64,000 nucleotides of DNA from Diogma glabrata (taxonomy: Eukaryota > Arthropoda > Insecta > Diptera > Cylindrotomidae), in assembly GCA_963693315.1 (NCBI GenBank), contig OY856188.1:558001-622000 (forward strand), read 5' to 3'. Position numbers and translations under genes: made by a program. Below the pieces are notes generated by a model. It was not told where the DNA came from. It made no database searches and saw only the letters and a program-made list of their open reading frames with translations. Within the stretch, counting starts at the first letter, position 1. Every line of letters begins with the position of its first letter. Positions 10,301 to 20,461 of the stretch are shown here, piece after piece.

Positions 10301-13300
10301 AAGAATTCACTATATATTTATATTACCGTGAAATTCAATTGAAATTTATTATGTAATCCAAAAATTATTTATGTATTTGAAATTTTTATTGGATAAAATA
10401 CGCACAAAATGTTTTTGTCTCAGATAAGTTGGTTTTTAGACTAGAAAAGTTAAATAAGCCTTAGTTGATTTTAAAAAGTTTATTTAAAATTACGACTGGT
10501 TCACGCAATTTCTATAAAGCTGTTATGGCTGTCCAAGTAATTTTTGTACGTCTTCTCTAAAAATTCTACACTAAGAGAAGTTGATTTTTGGCTAATTCTC
10601 ACTAAAATCTGCTGTTTGTCAAAAAAGAGGGTTACTAATAGTGAGGCCAGTATGTTGTAATGTTGTTGTAGTGACGTTGATACAGTGCTACTCGTTCGAT
10701 TTCGTTTCTACATTCAGAATCTCTGCTACGGCCTTTGTGCTGTACCACAGATCCCTCTTCGCCAGGTCCGTCGCATTCTCTGGACATGTAAATAGGTGGC
10801 CCACATCATGTGGAGTGCGCTCGCATGCGAGCCACTTGTCAATAATTTGAGGGTCGATTCGGTTCATGTAATTATTTAATATTCGTGACCAGCCGGATAT
10901 TTGTTGCGCTAGAATGCATCTAGTTGTTGTAACGACGATGCGGTGCTACTCTTCCGGCACCATATCTAGATTCAGGAACTCTGCTACTGCGCTATAATGG
11001 ATACGGTGTGCGCGGTTTGATCTCTTCCGCAGCGACTTGTGGTGGCTTACTCTTGAGAACTCGATTTGGAACATAGTTCTTTATTGTGTCTTCAACAGCT
11101 TTCGTGTGAATCGTTTTTAAGCCCGTTCTATATGTAAGCTCATCAATGTTAGATGTTACTTTGTTGTTTCTGACATCACTTAAGAAACATTTCTCAGTAC
11201 CCTTTTTTTCTATTATATTGTCTCTTATGTCTCTAGGTGGTGTGGTCGTGGGTAAGTTGTTATTGCAGGGATGTTGCTCTTTGTGACAGGCCCATAGATA
11301 TTGTTTGGTGAGCATTTCATTGTGTTGACGAACCGGCAATATGTTACATTTATAACGTTTAGCAGTGCTTCAAAGAGGGTATAACTACCAACTTGTGCTT
11401 CAGAGTACGACCCTGATCCTGGTTTTTAAAACCAGATTTAAACACTATAACATAGAAGAAAACATTGCTTATGTAGGATTACTAATTAGTTAACTCACCT
11501 GTAACTTTCCGTTGATTTTTATTTGGAAGGTTCAATGTTGTTAGGCAATAAATGATGCGCTAAAGCATAAAGAATAAACAGATGTTCATTTGTACTAAAT
11601 TTTATTTCCAATACTTGTTTCCAGTAATTATTTCATTGTTGAATTCACTTAATTAACATCATCTTCTCAATCTAACAGATAGAATTGTAATTCACATAAA
11701 TTTTTGGATAATAATTATATCTATAACATTTTTATTCACTTAAATTCGATTTCAATTTTAATTCGATTTTAAATTTTAATTTGATTTTATTTTGATTAAA
11801 AATGAAAATAAATATAATATGTATACATAAAAGTGAAAATAAATTTTCTCACAATTGAAACAAAGAAAAGAAACCTATTTAATTTAGAATGATTGAATTT
11901 CAGTCGAAAAGAAAAAAAAATTAGAACATTTGAGAATAAAATTTTGCATACACTACAAAAACGAGTTATGAAAACTTTTATTTAGGGCATTTGACTAGAC
12001 TGAAATAGAGACACATGTTTTTACAAAATTTAGAAAAAAACGAAGCATGCGAACATTTTAATTTATCTAATAATGTTTTGCATGATTAACAAAACTGAAA
12101 CATGGAAAACTGATGGAAAATGACGGGAGAGCGGTGTGTTTGGCAATATTCTTCGTCACACATTCTTGGTGCATGTAGGTGATCTCGGTGAGCTATCAAA
12201 TGATATCCGGTTGCTGCGTTTTGTGTTACTTGTAACTTGTCCATATGTGTGCAGCGTAATTCAAAATAGGTCTTCCTATCGCTTTGTATGTTGTTATGAT
12301 TATTCCTTTATCTTTGCCCCATGAAGTGCCAGCCAGTGCTTTCAGGGCATTGTTCCTGTTTGTGGTGTTGAATTGGGTTCCTGTTTGTGGTGGTGAAATG
12401 GGTTCCTGTTTGTGGTGGTGAAAATCTGGTGGTGGTGGTGAAAAATCGCAGAATGTTTTCGGGCTCGTCAAGGACAGGCGCCTCACGAAGTATAAAATAT
12501 GTAGTAAGCATCACATAAAATCGGTGCCGGCCCAGGGACTATTATTTATTTTAAGTAAATAATAAGATTCGTCTTTTTAGCATTTATTGCCGTTTCCTAA
12601 TTATTAGTTATTTTTGTTTAAAAATCTATATTTTAATTGAAAGTTATACATTATTTATACATTAATTTTGAATGTTTCTTCTTTTTCATCTTGCAAAAAC
12701 AATTTTTTTTTATCATGAAATCTAATAAAAATATTCGTAAAAGTAGTACTTCTTCCACACGTTCTGTATCGAGTACAAAAACAACAACGTAAGTTTGGAA
12801 ATGTCTTTTATTTTCTGCTATTAAACAAAAGAAATTTGAAAATTGATTTTCTTTTTTAATTTTGAGTTAATGTTATTTAATTTAAACGCATTTCTTTTCT
12901 GCTGCTTGCAACTAAACTAACAATTAAAGAATTCGAAGGAAATCACCACCAATTGTTAAAACACAAACTAGAGGACAAAAAGTATGTGAAAATATATCAA
13001 CATCATCATCGATGATTATGGCATCATCAACATCAAGGTTTTGATTCATATTCAATTAATATACATATAGTACACTAACTAAACATGAAAATAGGCCACT
13101 ATCTCCGAATTCTTTGAACCGCCATCGATTTTCATGAAAACTGGAAAAGACTTCAAAAGTGACATAAACCCGACTTGCGGGTTGTTAAAAGGGTAAAACT
13201 ACCCCTACTTTAAGATATATAAAAAGTGTCCCTTTATCTATTTTAATTCCACCCCCGAGAAAGCCAGGATAAAAACGCATATCATCGCTGTCACTTTTCT

Positions 13301-15213
13301 TTCTTGAGTTATCCCTTAACTATTCACCAAATTTCACGCCAATCGGCTAAGGTTCAAAGAATTCAGAGCGGAAACGGTTCAGTTACTGTACTAATATTAC
13401 ATAAATTATCTTCTGTAAGATTTTTGGTTTCGTATTTGTTTGCGTTTTATAATTCTCGCTACTTTATTCTTTGTAAACACTATGTTCAAACAATTTTTTA
13501 ATGTAATTTTATATTATATTTGTATTTTCTAGCTCACGAATATCACTCACCGGTAGCCGTGAGTGGACCGGTAGTCGTCAAAGTTTAGCTGGCTCACGTA
13601 GCCAATTAGCATCACCAGGAAATGAACGACCAGGATCAATGCTACCCCAACCCTACCAACCAATGGAAAAATTAACAGATAAAAGATCGCCCCCAGAATC
13701 CATCACTGCATCTAAGCGTGCATCTTTCGTAGAAACTGGTTTTATTGAAACATTAAAACCTCAATTTACACCTGGACAGTCTTTGACATCGCCATCACCA
13801 GCCGTGACTACTGAGGATAAATTAAATGTTTTGCAATTACAACAAGAAATTGAAGAATTAAAAACTCAAAATCGTGATTTATCAGAAAAGTTAGAAACAA
13901 TAAAACAGCGACGTAATGAGGATAAAGAACTATTAAAGGAATTTGATAGAATGAAAACCCAATTTGAACAGTTACATGAGTTTAAAAGTAAAATTATGGA
14001 AGCTCAAACTTCGTTGCAAAGAGAACTACAACGTGCTAAACAAGAAGCAAAAGATGCCATCGAAGCACGAGATCAACATCAAGAAGAGATGTCCGAGTTG
14101 TCTGAAAATGTTGAAATGATTACCTTGGATAAAGAAATGGCAGAAGAAAAAGCTGATACATTACAACTTGAATTGGAACAAGCAAAGGAACGTATTGAAG
14201 AATTATCACTAGATTTAGATATTCTGCGCGCAGAAATGCAAAATAAAACAGGTACTGGTGGTGGGGAAGGCGTAGGTGGAATGTCAACTTTTGAGTTCAA
14301 ACAAATGGAACAACAAAATCAAAGGTTACGTGAAACACTTGTGCGTCTCCGCGATTTGTCTGCGCATGAAAAACATGAAACTCAAAAACTATCAAAAGAG
14401 CTAGATACGAAAAAATCAGAAGTGTTGGAGTTACAGAGAACAAAAGAAAAACTTTCACAGAGAATCGATGAAATGGAATCACAAATTGTAGACTTACAAG
14501 AATTGGTGGACGCTGCTTTGGGTGCCGAAGAAATGGTTGAACAATTGGCAGGAAAAAAAATGGAGTTGGAAGATAAAGTTAAGTTACTAGAAGATGAAGT
14601 TGCTGAGCTCGAAGCACTTGAAGAAGTTCATGAGCAGTTGGTGGAAAGTAATCATGAACTAGAATTGGATTTGAGAGAGGAACTTGATCTCGCACATAGT
14701 GCCAAACGAGAGTCGATTCGCGAAAAGGAAGCCGCCTTAGAAACAATTTTAGATCGTGATCAAACGATTATGAAATTTCGTGAACTAGTTCAAAGATTAA
14801 ATGAGCAGCTGCAAGATGCCAGGGAAAAGGTCAATCAAGAACTATCAAAATCTGATCGTAAAGATATAACAGAAACAATTGATTTCAAACAAATGTTCAC
14901 AGAAACAAAAGCATACACTCGCGCTATTGATTTACAGTTGCGACAAATTGAATTGGCACAAGCAAAGGAACATGTCAAATTTTTATCTGCGTATATGCCG
15001 GACACTTTTATGAATCGTGGCGGAGATCATGATGGAATATTGATTCTGCTATTAGTTTCGAGATTAGTTTTTAAATCAGAGATTATTGTAACACAAGCTC
15101 GAGAACGATTCCCGGTTCTAGCTAGTATTGATAAGGCAGCTGTGCTACAAGGACATACCGTTAACCAGTTTACATTTAGATCAAGATTACTTCATAATGT
15201 GCATAATTTACAG
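7035..15213 (+). CDS. DCTN1: Dynactin subunit 1 / p150(Glued), 5' part (4 coding exons, 3' end not in window)
   Basis: Dynactin's largest subunit tethers dynein and cargo to microtubules. Joining 7035-7327, 12744-12788, 12930-13037 and 13533-15213 gives one uninterrupted frame of 709 codons. Order: CAP-Gly domain (residues about 9-73, with GKNNG at 46-50 and MFVRP at 66-70), a Ser/Thr/Arg-rich basic linker (about 90-205), the conserved SKRASFVETGFIETLKPQFT block (from about 208), long coiled coil CC1 (about 243-600; runs such as RRNEDKE, DKEMAEEKADTLQLELE, LEALEEVHEQLVESNHELEL), then the start of the globular dynactin domain (MNRGGDHD). Introns are phase 2, 2, 2 and 0. Fly Glued is about 1260 residues, so some 45% is missing. 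No later exon was found to 64000. The gene looks intact as far as it goes. Confidence 0.95.
7583..8128. mobile_element. Fold-back element with arms of about 250 bp (intron 1)
   Basis: Imperfect inverted repeat. The outer pair is ATTTGTGCATGTAAAAT (7584) with ATTTTACATGCACGAAT (ends near 8127). Inside it, GCAAATTTGGTTATTTTGAT, GAATTTTTGAAAACAATAAT and ATGCATTAGGGATACTG each have reverse-complement partners at 7920-8095. The two halves meet near 7860. No coding and no clear target duplication. It is probably a snapback-type MITE. Confidence 0.7.
8174..8300. mobile_element. Left piece of a MITE (TAGTGAATT family), split by the element at 8301
   Basis: The piece begins TAGTGAATTTTTTTCTACTT and carries TTCGGTACAAGTCCCGACAC followed by CGAATTATCGAA. 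The same terminus recurs at 10013 and, inverted, at 10255-10312. The sequence beyond 8226 has no match I can see. It is probably one end of an older MITE into which the CXC element at 8301-10004 jumped. Confidence 0.55.
8301..10004 (+). mobile_element. 1.7-kb DNA transposon with long terminal inverted repeats and a CXC-protein gene
   Basis: The ends are TAGTCCAGTAACTTT and its inverted match AAAGTTACTGGACTA. The terminal inverted repeats stay clearly alike for about 150 bp, then again at GAAGTTTATCA and TTTTTCGAACTTCGCA, interrupted in the right copy. TTT flanks both ends, so a 3-4 bp target duplication is possible but not certain. It encloses one spliced gene (8687-9506). I cannot place the superfamily from sequence alone. 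Confidence 0.75.
8687..9506 (+). pseudogene. Transposon-borne cysteine-cluster (CXC/tesmin-like) protein, two-exon pseudogene
   Basis: Exon one (to 9001) encodes AFSGCDSTSRFFGLGKKQ and LYGGNPNTYNLDEIR, has an in-frame TAA at 8897-8899, then continues LPPTRDSARFHSLRTKHQ. An 85-base intron (9002-9086, GTACAA...CTAACAG) is removed in phase 0, giving KHQ|VEAWL. Exon two carries SWEWISTPQGLNP and the cluster CGCTKGCGNACSCAKAG-LKCSSVC-CSGTSC, spaced like TSO1/tesmin CXC zinc-binding repeats. After a TAA at 9345-9347 the frame continues as an acidic tail to 9506. Similar proteins occur in many copies in arthropod genomes. The function is unknown; DNA binding by the cysteine cluster is an inference. 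Two stops make this copy dead. Confidence 0.7.
10013..10312. mobile_element. MITE with TAGTGAATT termini
   Basis: The 300-bp element starts TAGTGAATTCTTTTCTACTT and ends with the inverse, GAGAAGAATTCACTA. Within it, TCGGTACAAGTTCCGACTCC plus GAATTATCGAAATTCG (from 10188) is repeated inverted at 10256-10296, so the right half folds on itself. It shares its terminus with the piece at 8174-8300, from which it is separated by the CXC element. No coding. Confidence 0.65.
10641..11345 (-). pseudogene. I/Jockey-like LINE, C-terminal end of ORF2 (copy 1)
   Basis: On the minus strand 11345-10992 encodes LPVRQHNEMLTKQYLWACHK, EQHPCNNNLPTTTPPRDIRD and YRTGLKTIHTKAVEDTIKNY, the conserved region after the RT. 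The downstream part carries frameshifts but keeps the codons around 10790-10870 for the terminal SPHD-type cysteine/histidine box. The tail near 10930 has TGTTGTAACGACG, the same 3' end as the copies beside the satellite (48583-49145 and 54830-55375). It probably continues the RT piece at 12130-12345. Confidence 0.72.
11346..12129. other. AT-rich insertion splitting the LINE; no gene seen
   Basis: About 785 bases of AT-rich sequence separate two parts of one minus-strand LINE (RT end at 12130-12345, C-terminal end at 10641-11345). I found no open frame, terminal repeat or target duplication that identifies it. The stretch at 11740-11830 is a run of short ATTTTAATTTGATTTT-like repeats. Confidence 0.45.
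12130..12345 (-). pseudogene. I/Jockey-like LINE, end of RT domain
   Basis: The minus strand reads NALKALAGTSWGKDKGII, TTYKAIGRPILNYAAHIWTS and, further on, ATGYHLIAHRDHLHA. This is the thumb region that normally lies directly before the LPVREHNEML segment. A frameshift lies between the two phrases. The upstream side is replaced by the 25-bp minisatellite at 12351. Confidence 0.68.
12351..12445. repeat. Minisatellite, 25-bp unit x3 plus GGTGGT tail
   Basis: GTTCCTGTTTGTGGTG starts at 12351, about 12376 and about 12401, followed by TTGAATTGG or GTGAAATGG. A (GGTGGTGGT) run with GTGAAAA closes the array. It abuts the LINE fragment, as if it grew inside the LINE coding sequence. Confidence 0.75.
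12744..12788 (+). CDS. DCTN1: DCTN1 coding exon 2 (15-codon Ser/Thr microexon)
   Basis: The acceptor is CGTAAAAG|TAGT and the donor ACAAC|GTAAGT at 12789. The 45-base exon keeps phase 2 and gives SSTSSTRSVSSTKTTT, continuing RLS from exon 1. In fly Glued the same place is a Ser/Arg-rich basic linker. In vertebrates the basic-region microexons are alternatively spliced; this short symmetric exon could be skipped in the same way, but that is inference. It is too short for an ORF search. Confidence 0.78.
12930..13037 (+). CDS. DCTN1: DCTN1 coding exon 3 (basic linker)
   Basis: The acceptor is CAATTAAAG|AATTCG and the donor CATCAAG|GTTTTG at 13038. The 108 bases preserve phase 2 and encode TIRRKSPPIVKTQTRG followed by a Ser-rich tract. 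The exon is symmetric, so it can be skipped without a frameshift. The RRKSPP cluster matches the basic region after CAP-Gly that adds microtubule affinity in the family. Confidence 0.78.
13103..13368. mobile_element. Short MITE-like repeat in DCTN1 intron 3
   Basis: About 266 bp with inverted ends CTCCGAATTCTTTGAACC (13103) and GGTTCAAAGAATTCAGAG (to 13368), one mismatch. The interior is unlike the flanking AT-rich intron (it contains CCCGACTTGCGGGTTG and CCACCCCCGAGAAAGCC). No target duplication seen. The rest of the intron (13038-13102, 13369-13532) is plain. Confidence 0.55.
13533..15213 (+). CDS. DCTN1: DCTN1 coding exon 4 (coiled coil CC1, dynein-binding region)
   Basis: The acceptor is TATTTTCTAG|CTCACG and the donor TTACAG|GTAAGT at 15214. 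The 1681-base exon encodes about 560 residues: the GSRQSLAGSRSQ repeat-like Ser/Arg tract, SKRASFVETGF, and the charged heptad-rich CC1 with no break. A glycine-rich hinge (TGTGGGEGVGG) lies near residue 398. After the coiled coil come ETKAYTRAIDLQLRQIEL and LLHNVHNLQ, which end exactly at the donor in phase 0. Confidence 0.95.
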
Positions 15214-15254
15214 GTAAGTTTGATATTAATTTGTGTATTTGTAAGATAATTTTT

Positions 15255-15906
15255 GGAACGAAGTTCCTTATCGCGCGTTGCGAAAGGAGGCTAGACGGAA
15301 AAAATTAAGACCAAAAAAAAGTTGTAACGACACTTTTTGCTGAATATAAAAGACAATATAAAAAAATTTATATAAAAAAATTTATATAAAAAAATTAAAC
15401 GATTAAATAAAAACACGAAGCAACAAACGAAACGAAATAAGAAATGAAATTTAAATTTTAATATTTTCTTTGAGTTTAGTTTATGCTTTGCTTGAGGAGT
15501 GGATAGACGTATTATTTTTCTTTGTTTTTTGTAAATTTTATACCAAGTCGTAAACAAAGTTGTATACAACTTGGAATGCCAATTTATATACAACTTGGAA
15601 TGCCAATTTATATACAACCTTGTATACAACTTTATATACAACTTTGTATACAACTTTGTGTACAGCTTTGTATACAACTTTGTAAACACCTTTGCATACA
15701 ACTTTTAATACAACTTTGTACACAACTTTGAATAAAACTTTGAATACAACTTTGATTACAATTTTGTACATAAATTTGCATACAAGTTTGCACACAACAT
15801 TGTTCCCTGTGTTCCCATTGTTAATTGTATACAAAGTTGTATAATCTTCACTAATCTTCACAAAGTTGTATAATCTTCACTAATTAATCGAAAGGAACTT
15901 CGTTCC
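15255..15906. mobile_element. TIR element filled by a 12-bp minisatellite
   Basis: The 652-bp element has ends GGAACGAAGTTCCTTATCG and CGAAAGGAACTTCGTTCC, about 18 matching bases inverted. The first 13 bases are themselves palindromic. The interior has two or three copies of AATTTATATAAAAAA and the minisatellite listed next. It starts 41 bp after the DCTN1 exon 4 donor. No coding: the open frames here are artefacts of the tandem unit. Target duplication not clear. Confidence 0.65.
15552..15780. repeat. Minisatellite of about 12 bp (TATACAACTTTG)n
   Basis: About 18-20 units of TATACAACTTTG and close variants, some expanded with GGAATGCCAATT. On the minus strand it reads as a YKVV-type repeat, which is not evidence for a protein. 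Confidence 0.88.
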
Positions 15907-15974
15907 ATGCGGGTGTCCCTTGACACCTCTCTTTACTTTTTTTTTTAATAAAATGTGTGGGCTCGATCCTCATC

Positions 15975-16060
15975 TTGCTGTCCTTATGTCTCTAGGTGGC
16001 TCAATTGTTGATAAGGTGTCATTACAAGGATGTTGCTCTTTTTTACCGGCCGATAGGTTA
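15975..16060 (-). pseudogene. I/Jockey-like LINE scrap (copy 2)
   Basis: The minus strand encodes KEQHPCNDTLSTIEPPRDIR, the same block as in the LINE copies at 10641-11345 and 48583-49145. It is about 85 bases long and bounded by unrelated sequence. Confidence 0.65.
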
Positions 16061-16353
16061 TAATATTGGAAAATACTTTTTAACTACTCCTGCGTAACTG
16101 AAGTCTATTAAACTTCGTTCATGTATGGCAAATGAAAAAAGTTTCATTGCTGCTTACGTATAGGGTGACCAGATCGATCATTACAAAAAAGAGGACACAT
16201 TTTTATTGGAAGAGGGAGTGGGGTCAATATTTTTAAAAGTTATCAGAAAAGGTTCACTTTATTTCCCAGCTTAGAAAAAAAAATTGTTTAAAAAAAAGTA
16301 CATTTATGCTATCTTAGAATATATGCATGCACCATGCACAATGAAAAAACTTT

Positions 16354-17371
16354 TTATTTGCAAGCAGGTTCAATTTTATTTTTGTGAAAATGGGGTTTTT
16401 CCACTAGTGTAAAATCATTTTCGCTATTGTCTATTGAAATTAACGATTTTAAACCATCATATATTTCCAGTACGTGTTGGACAATGGACACACGGGAGCA
16501 ATGAAAGCTATCGAGTTTTTGAATGGCTGAGTAGCTGTTTGTACGGGATGTCCACAAACTCGCAAAATGCGCTTAGTTTTCAGTACGTCCAGCCTCAACT
16601 GAAAAATTATTTTAAATTTTCATAATTATACTGTTCTAAAGCTATTGGTAATCCATCGAATTCAAACTGTACGTTGTTATGAAGCATATTGGTCGGGCAT
16701 CCAATTCCGATTAAATTGGGTAGACCATTTGACTACAATTTGAAAAACACATTATTTGTGCCTGTACGTTGTTGTCCGTCAAAGTTTGTGTTACAATTAT
16801 CACCCGACACACCAGTGCATTTAGCAGATATATCATATTTTACTAAAACAGAGGATAAAATTCAAATATAGTACTAGCAGTTTCATCTTTAAGTGCATTA
16901 ATGCTACTACTTTGCTAAGTGCTAAAATACATTGATATTGCTCCTGTTTCTTTTTCAAAATATTGTAACAAGACAGGGAATGGTGTTTGATTGCCTTTAT
17001 TACGAGCATCTGTTAAAATTGAAACAAAATTTGTGATTTCAATAATATTAAAATACAAATAATATATTATCATAACAATAATATAATAAATTATTATTAT
17101 GATATTATTTTTAAATGCCTTTTGTACTGCCAAGTGCCAGAGGAGCCAACATATTGACAATAATCGCTTTAGTTTCAGTTTGCGAAGAAGAAATTTTTTT
17201 AGCAATAGCTGAATCTGGTAAAATATGTAGCACAAATAAATGGATGCAGTCAGTGGATGGAAAACTGTGATGATGCGCAACTGTGCGGTATGCCAATGCA
17301 CCCTCTGCTGCAGCAACATTGTCATCCATTTTGGTGAATTTTGAAAAAAAATTCTGATACTTTACACTCAA
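16354..17371 (-). pseudogene. hAT transposase remnant
   Basis: Reading the minus strand from 17371: KMDDNVAAAEGALAYRTVAH, then TDARNKGNQTPFPVLLQYFE, then (near 16800-16690) DNCNTNF with TGTNNVFFKL and LIGIGCPTNMLHN, then WTSRTNSYSAIQKLD near 16557. This order fits the DDE region of hAT transposases that start with a short acidic leader. It has several frameshifts and stops and no start context, so it is inactive. The C-terminal dimerisation region was not found. Confidence 0.82.
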
Positions 17372-17457
17372 AAAAAAACTAAGTAAATTTTACAAATTTT
17401 TTATAAATATACAACTCACAAATTTTTTTGTAAGTTTACCAAAAATATTGTACATTG

Positions 17458-19600
17458 TTTTTTTTTTTAATAAGAAGTGTTGTGTAGTAGGAATTACAAA
17501 ATGTGTCACAACAACACATAGATACCTTTTAAGACGTAGGTCCCACAACAACATGCGTCTTGAGGTATAGGTGGACGCTTTTTTTAAATCTTTGTGGATT
17601 GAAAGCACTCGAGACTATTGATTCGGGCAAAGCATTCCATGTGTACGATGTACGCACAAAGAAATCTCTTTGCATTCTATTACTATGACAGGGAGTAATC
17701 TCGACAGTTCGACCGCCCGCACACACCGATTGACGACTAAAACGGGGAAAAACATATGTCTGAGGCATTATGGACCTGATTTCATCCGAGCACTGCTGGT
17801 GATGATATTTATAAAAAACAACGAGATCAGCAACAGTGCGGCGATGTTGCAGGGAATCAAGACCTACTGTTAAATCTCGATCACCAACAATTCGTATAGC
17901 TCGCTTTTGAACAGAGTCCAAAAGAGCCAGGATAGTAACAGATGCAGCGCCCCAAACTTGACAACAATACTCCATACAGGAACGAATATAGGACTTATAA
18001 ATGTGGAGTAATTGATGCGAAGTAAAATATTTTTTACATCTATTGAGGAGGCCGAGTTTTCTTGACGCGCTCTTTGCCATGGCCATTATATGATCGTTCC
18101 AGAGTAAGTCATTGGATATTGTGACTCCCAATAAACGAATGCTTTCACATTCGCGTATTTGGTCGTCACACATATTAATTGAAATATCGTTGGGAAACTC
18201 GGTCTTTGATCTGGAAACAATCAATAGCTGTGTTTTGGTGGCATTAAAATTGACCAAATTTTTGTCACCCCAATCGGCGACTTTTTTTAGGTCCTCGTTT
18301 ACATTTATGGCAGCGTCTCTCCGGACGGGATTTATTCGTTCATGCATTTTACCTTTTGAAGATAGAGGGACGAATGACTTGTGCAGTGTACTATCATCTG
18401 CAAAACTATTTATTGGGTTACTGGTGATTTGCAACATTTCGTTGATATAAATTAAAAATAAAGTGGGAGATAAAACTGAGCCTTGGGGTACACCAGCGTT
18501 AATTAATTTGGACTCAGAAGAAAAGCCATCTATAGATACCGAGATGTATCGGTTAGACAGAAAATTTTGAATCAACTTCACGACTGCGGGATGAAAACCG
18601 TACGCAACGAGCTTGTTGATAAAGTTGGCATGCCAAATTCGATCAAATGCTTTTGAGATGTCTAATGCGATCACGTACGTTTCACCACCTTTCTCAAGTA
18701 TGCTATTCCAAATATGTGCCACATAGCTCAATAGATCGGTTGTTGATCTTTTGTTTCGAAAACCCGTATTGGCTGTCAGATATCAAATGGTTGTCTTTCA
18801 AAAATTTGGATATGTGTGAATTAATATAGTGCTCGTATATTTTAGACATGACTGGGAGTAAGGCTATTGGTCTATAATTTGAAATATCACATTTCGTTCC
18901 TTTTTTTGGGACAGGCTGGACATTGGCCAACTTCCAGCAGGATGGATAAATACCAGATTTATAGGATTTATAAAATATTTTGGTGAGGGTTGGTGCAAGT
19001 TCTTTTGAAAATGTTTTTAGAATAACAGGAGGAATGTTGCCCAGACCAGAAGCTTTGTTGTTGTTTAACCCCCTTAAAAGTTTTTCGACAATTTTGGGTT
19101 TGAAATGTAATTGTTTCATATTAAGTCCTGAAGACTGGATTTGGGGTGTTTCTTTAGGAGTTTCTAAAACTGTTGAATTTGAAGCAAAGCGTTCCGCGAA
19201 CAATGTAGGTTTCCTTGCAGGGTCAGTAATGATTGAGTCACCATCAATGATAGGAGGGATAGAAGATTTAGTACCACAATTTAAAGAATTAATGGCACTG
19301 TAAAAACTTTTGTCAGAAATTGACATACTCGAAAGTTTTGCCGCTTTCGCTCTGTCAATCTCTGCTTTTTCGTTTTCGATTATCTGGTTTGATATTTTAT
19401 TAGCATTTAAAGGCCATTGGGATCGATTAACAGCGTTCTTTTTATGAATCCAAATATTAAATAATCTACGTTTGTTTCTAAGAGCCAATTTGGCTGCTTG
19501 TACAATACAATTTGTACAATACAAAAACTTTTTGGAGTGTACTCGATAAATCTTTTCTTTGCATCGCCTTTTTGTTTTTTTGTTGTGTGCATATTGCTCT
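17458..19600 (-). pseudogene. Jockey/CR1-like LINE, 5'-truncated, ORF2 RT (copy A)
   Basis: The minus strand from 19524 to 18703 encodes the region before and into the RT (ASGLGNIPPVILKTF, NYRPIALLPVMSKIYEHY, LISDSQYGF). From 18731 to 17529 the frame shifts once and gives VIALDISKAFDRIWH, INAGVPQGSVLSPTLFLIYI, NSFADDSTLH and the C-terminal DSVQKRAIRIVGDR block. The single frameshift is near 18703-18731, at RSTTDLLSYVAHIW. The endonuclease and ORF1 are absent (5' truncation). The 3' end is a poly(A), seen as T(11) at 17458-17468. TTGTACA-like words flank both sides and may be the target duplication. It sits inside the hAT element. Confidence 0.9.
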
Positions 19601-20219
19601 AAATCCGAACTTTCATGGTTGGCATAGAAAACCTAGCATTACAAACAGCACAGAACATCTGGTGATAATTGTTATCGTTCTGCGTGAACATGACTGACAT
19701 GAGGTATTCCATTTTTATTTGTGATTAAATGGGCGTTTACGCTTTAGCATTACAAATTAATAGCACAAAGTTGCTCAAATCATCATGAATAAAAGTTTTT
19801 TCACGCACGCTCGCTGATAAACTTTATTCAAAAAATAAATATCTAAGATGTTTGACGATTTATGTTTGATGAATGGCCAAAAAGAGGACAAAAAGCATTA
19901 TTTTGAAAATAGATACCGGACACATTTTTTTGGCTTCAAAAGAGGACTTGTCCTCTTAAAAAAGGACGTCTGGTCACCCTACTTACGTATTATAATTTAA
20001 TTTGTTGAAACTGTTTTGTATCAGGCTCAGATTTATTGCCCACTCTAGTTTTAATTTATATCAACTGTTGAATGATCTATTGAACTGTTCAAACAATAAC
20101 AAGTAATCCGATAAATAGAGTTTTGCGTACCCCTATGTCCAACGTCCACAACAAATCGTGGTTAGATTGTACTGAAATATAATATTGTAAAGAAAAAATT
20201 GTAATTGTATTGTAAAGAA

Positions 20220-20335
20220 AGATGGTCTGCATCATATGACGTACCCTCACATACGGGACACTTGTCTACAATTTTCTAATTTTATTCATGTAGTTATTCA
20301 AGATGGGTAATGAAATCCGACATTCTACGTCCACG
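20220..20335 (-). pseudogene. I/Jockey-like LINE terminal box scrap (copy 3)
   Basis: The minus strand reads KIVDKCPVCEGTSYDADH, the terminal CPxC...H box of the same LINE, preceded by a frame-broken SDFITHLE.LHE. It lies just outside the hAT element's right target duplication. 19990-20219 shows nothing else. Confidence 0.6.
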
Positions 20336-20461
20336 CCGTGCTACCTGGGTAATGCTAACAGAATTAGGTTGGTGTAGTTGAGAGGGGCAGAGTAAATACT
20401 GCTTATACTCAATGATTCTGCACCATGGCGAGTCATTGGCGCCACAAAACCAATGCAACTC

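Larger units (their letters stand above)
16161..19981 (-). mobile_element. hAT transposon with nested Jockey LINE
   Basis: The termini TAGGGTGACCAGA and TCTGGTCACCCTA are inverted matches, and GAGGAC repeats sit just inside each end. The target duplication CTTACGTA is perfect at 16153-16160 and 19982-19989 (8 bp, as for hAT). The minus strand carries a decayed hAT transposase (16354-17371). A 2.1-kb Jockey-like LINE (about 17458-19600) lies between the transposase start and the right terminus. Confidence 0.9.

Noticed and set aside
15291..15861. Long open frames on both strands with YKVVYKVV- or QLCIQLCI-type repeats
   Set aside because: They are read-outs of the 12-bp minisatellite in a TIR element. 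No start context or domain.
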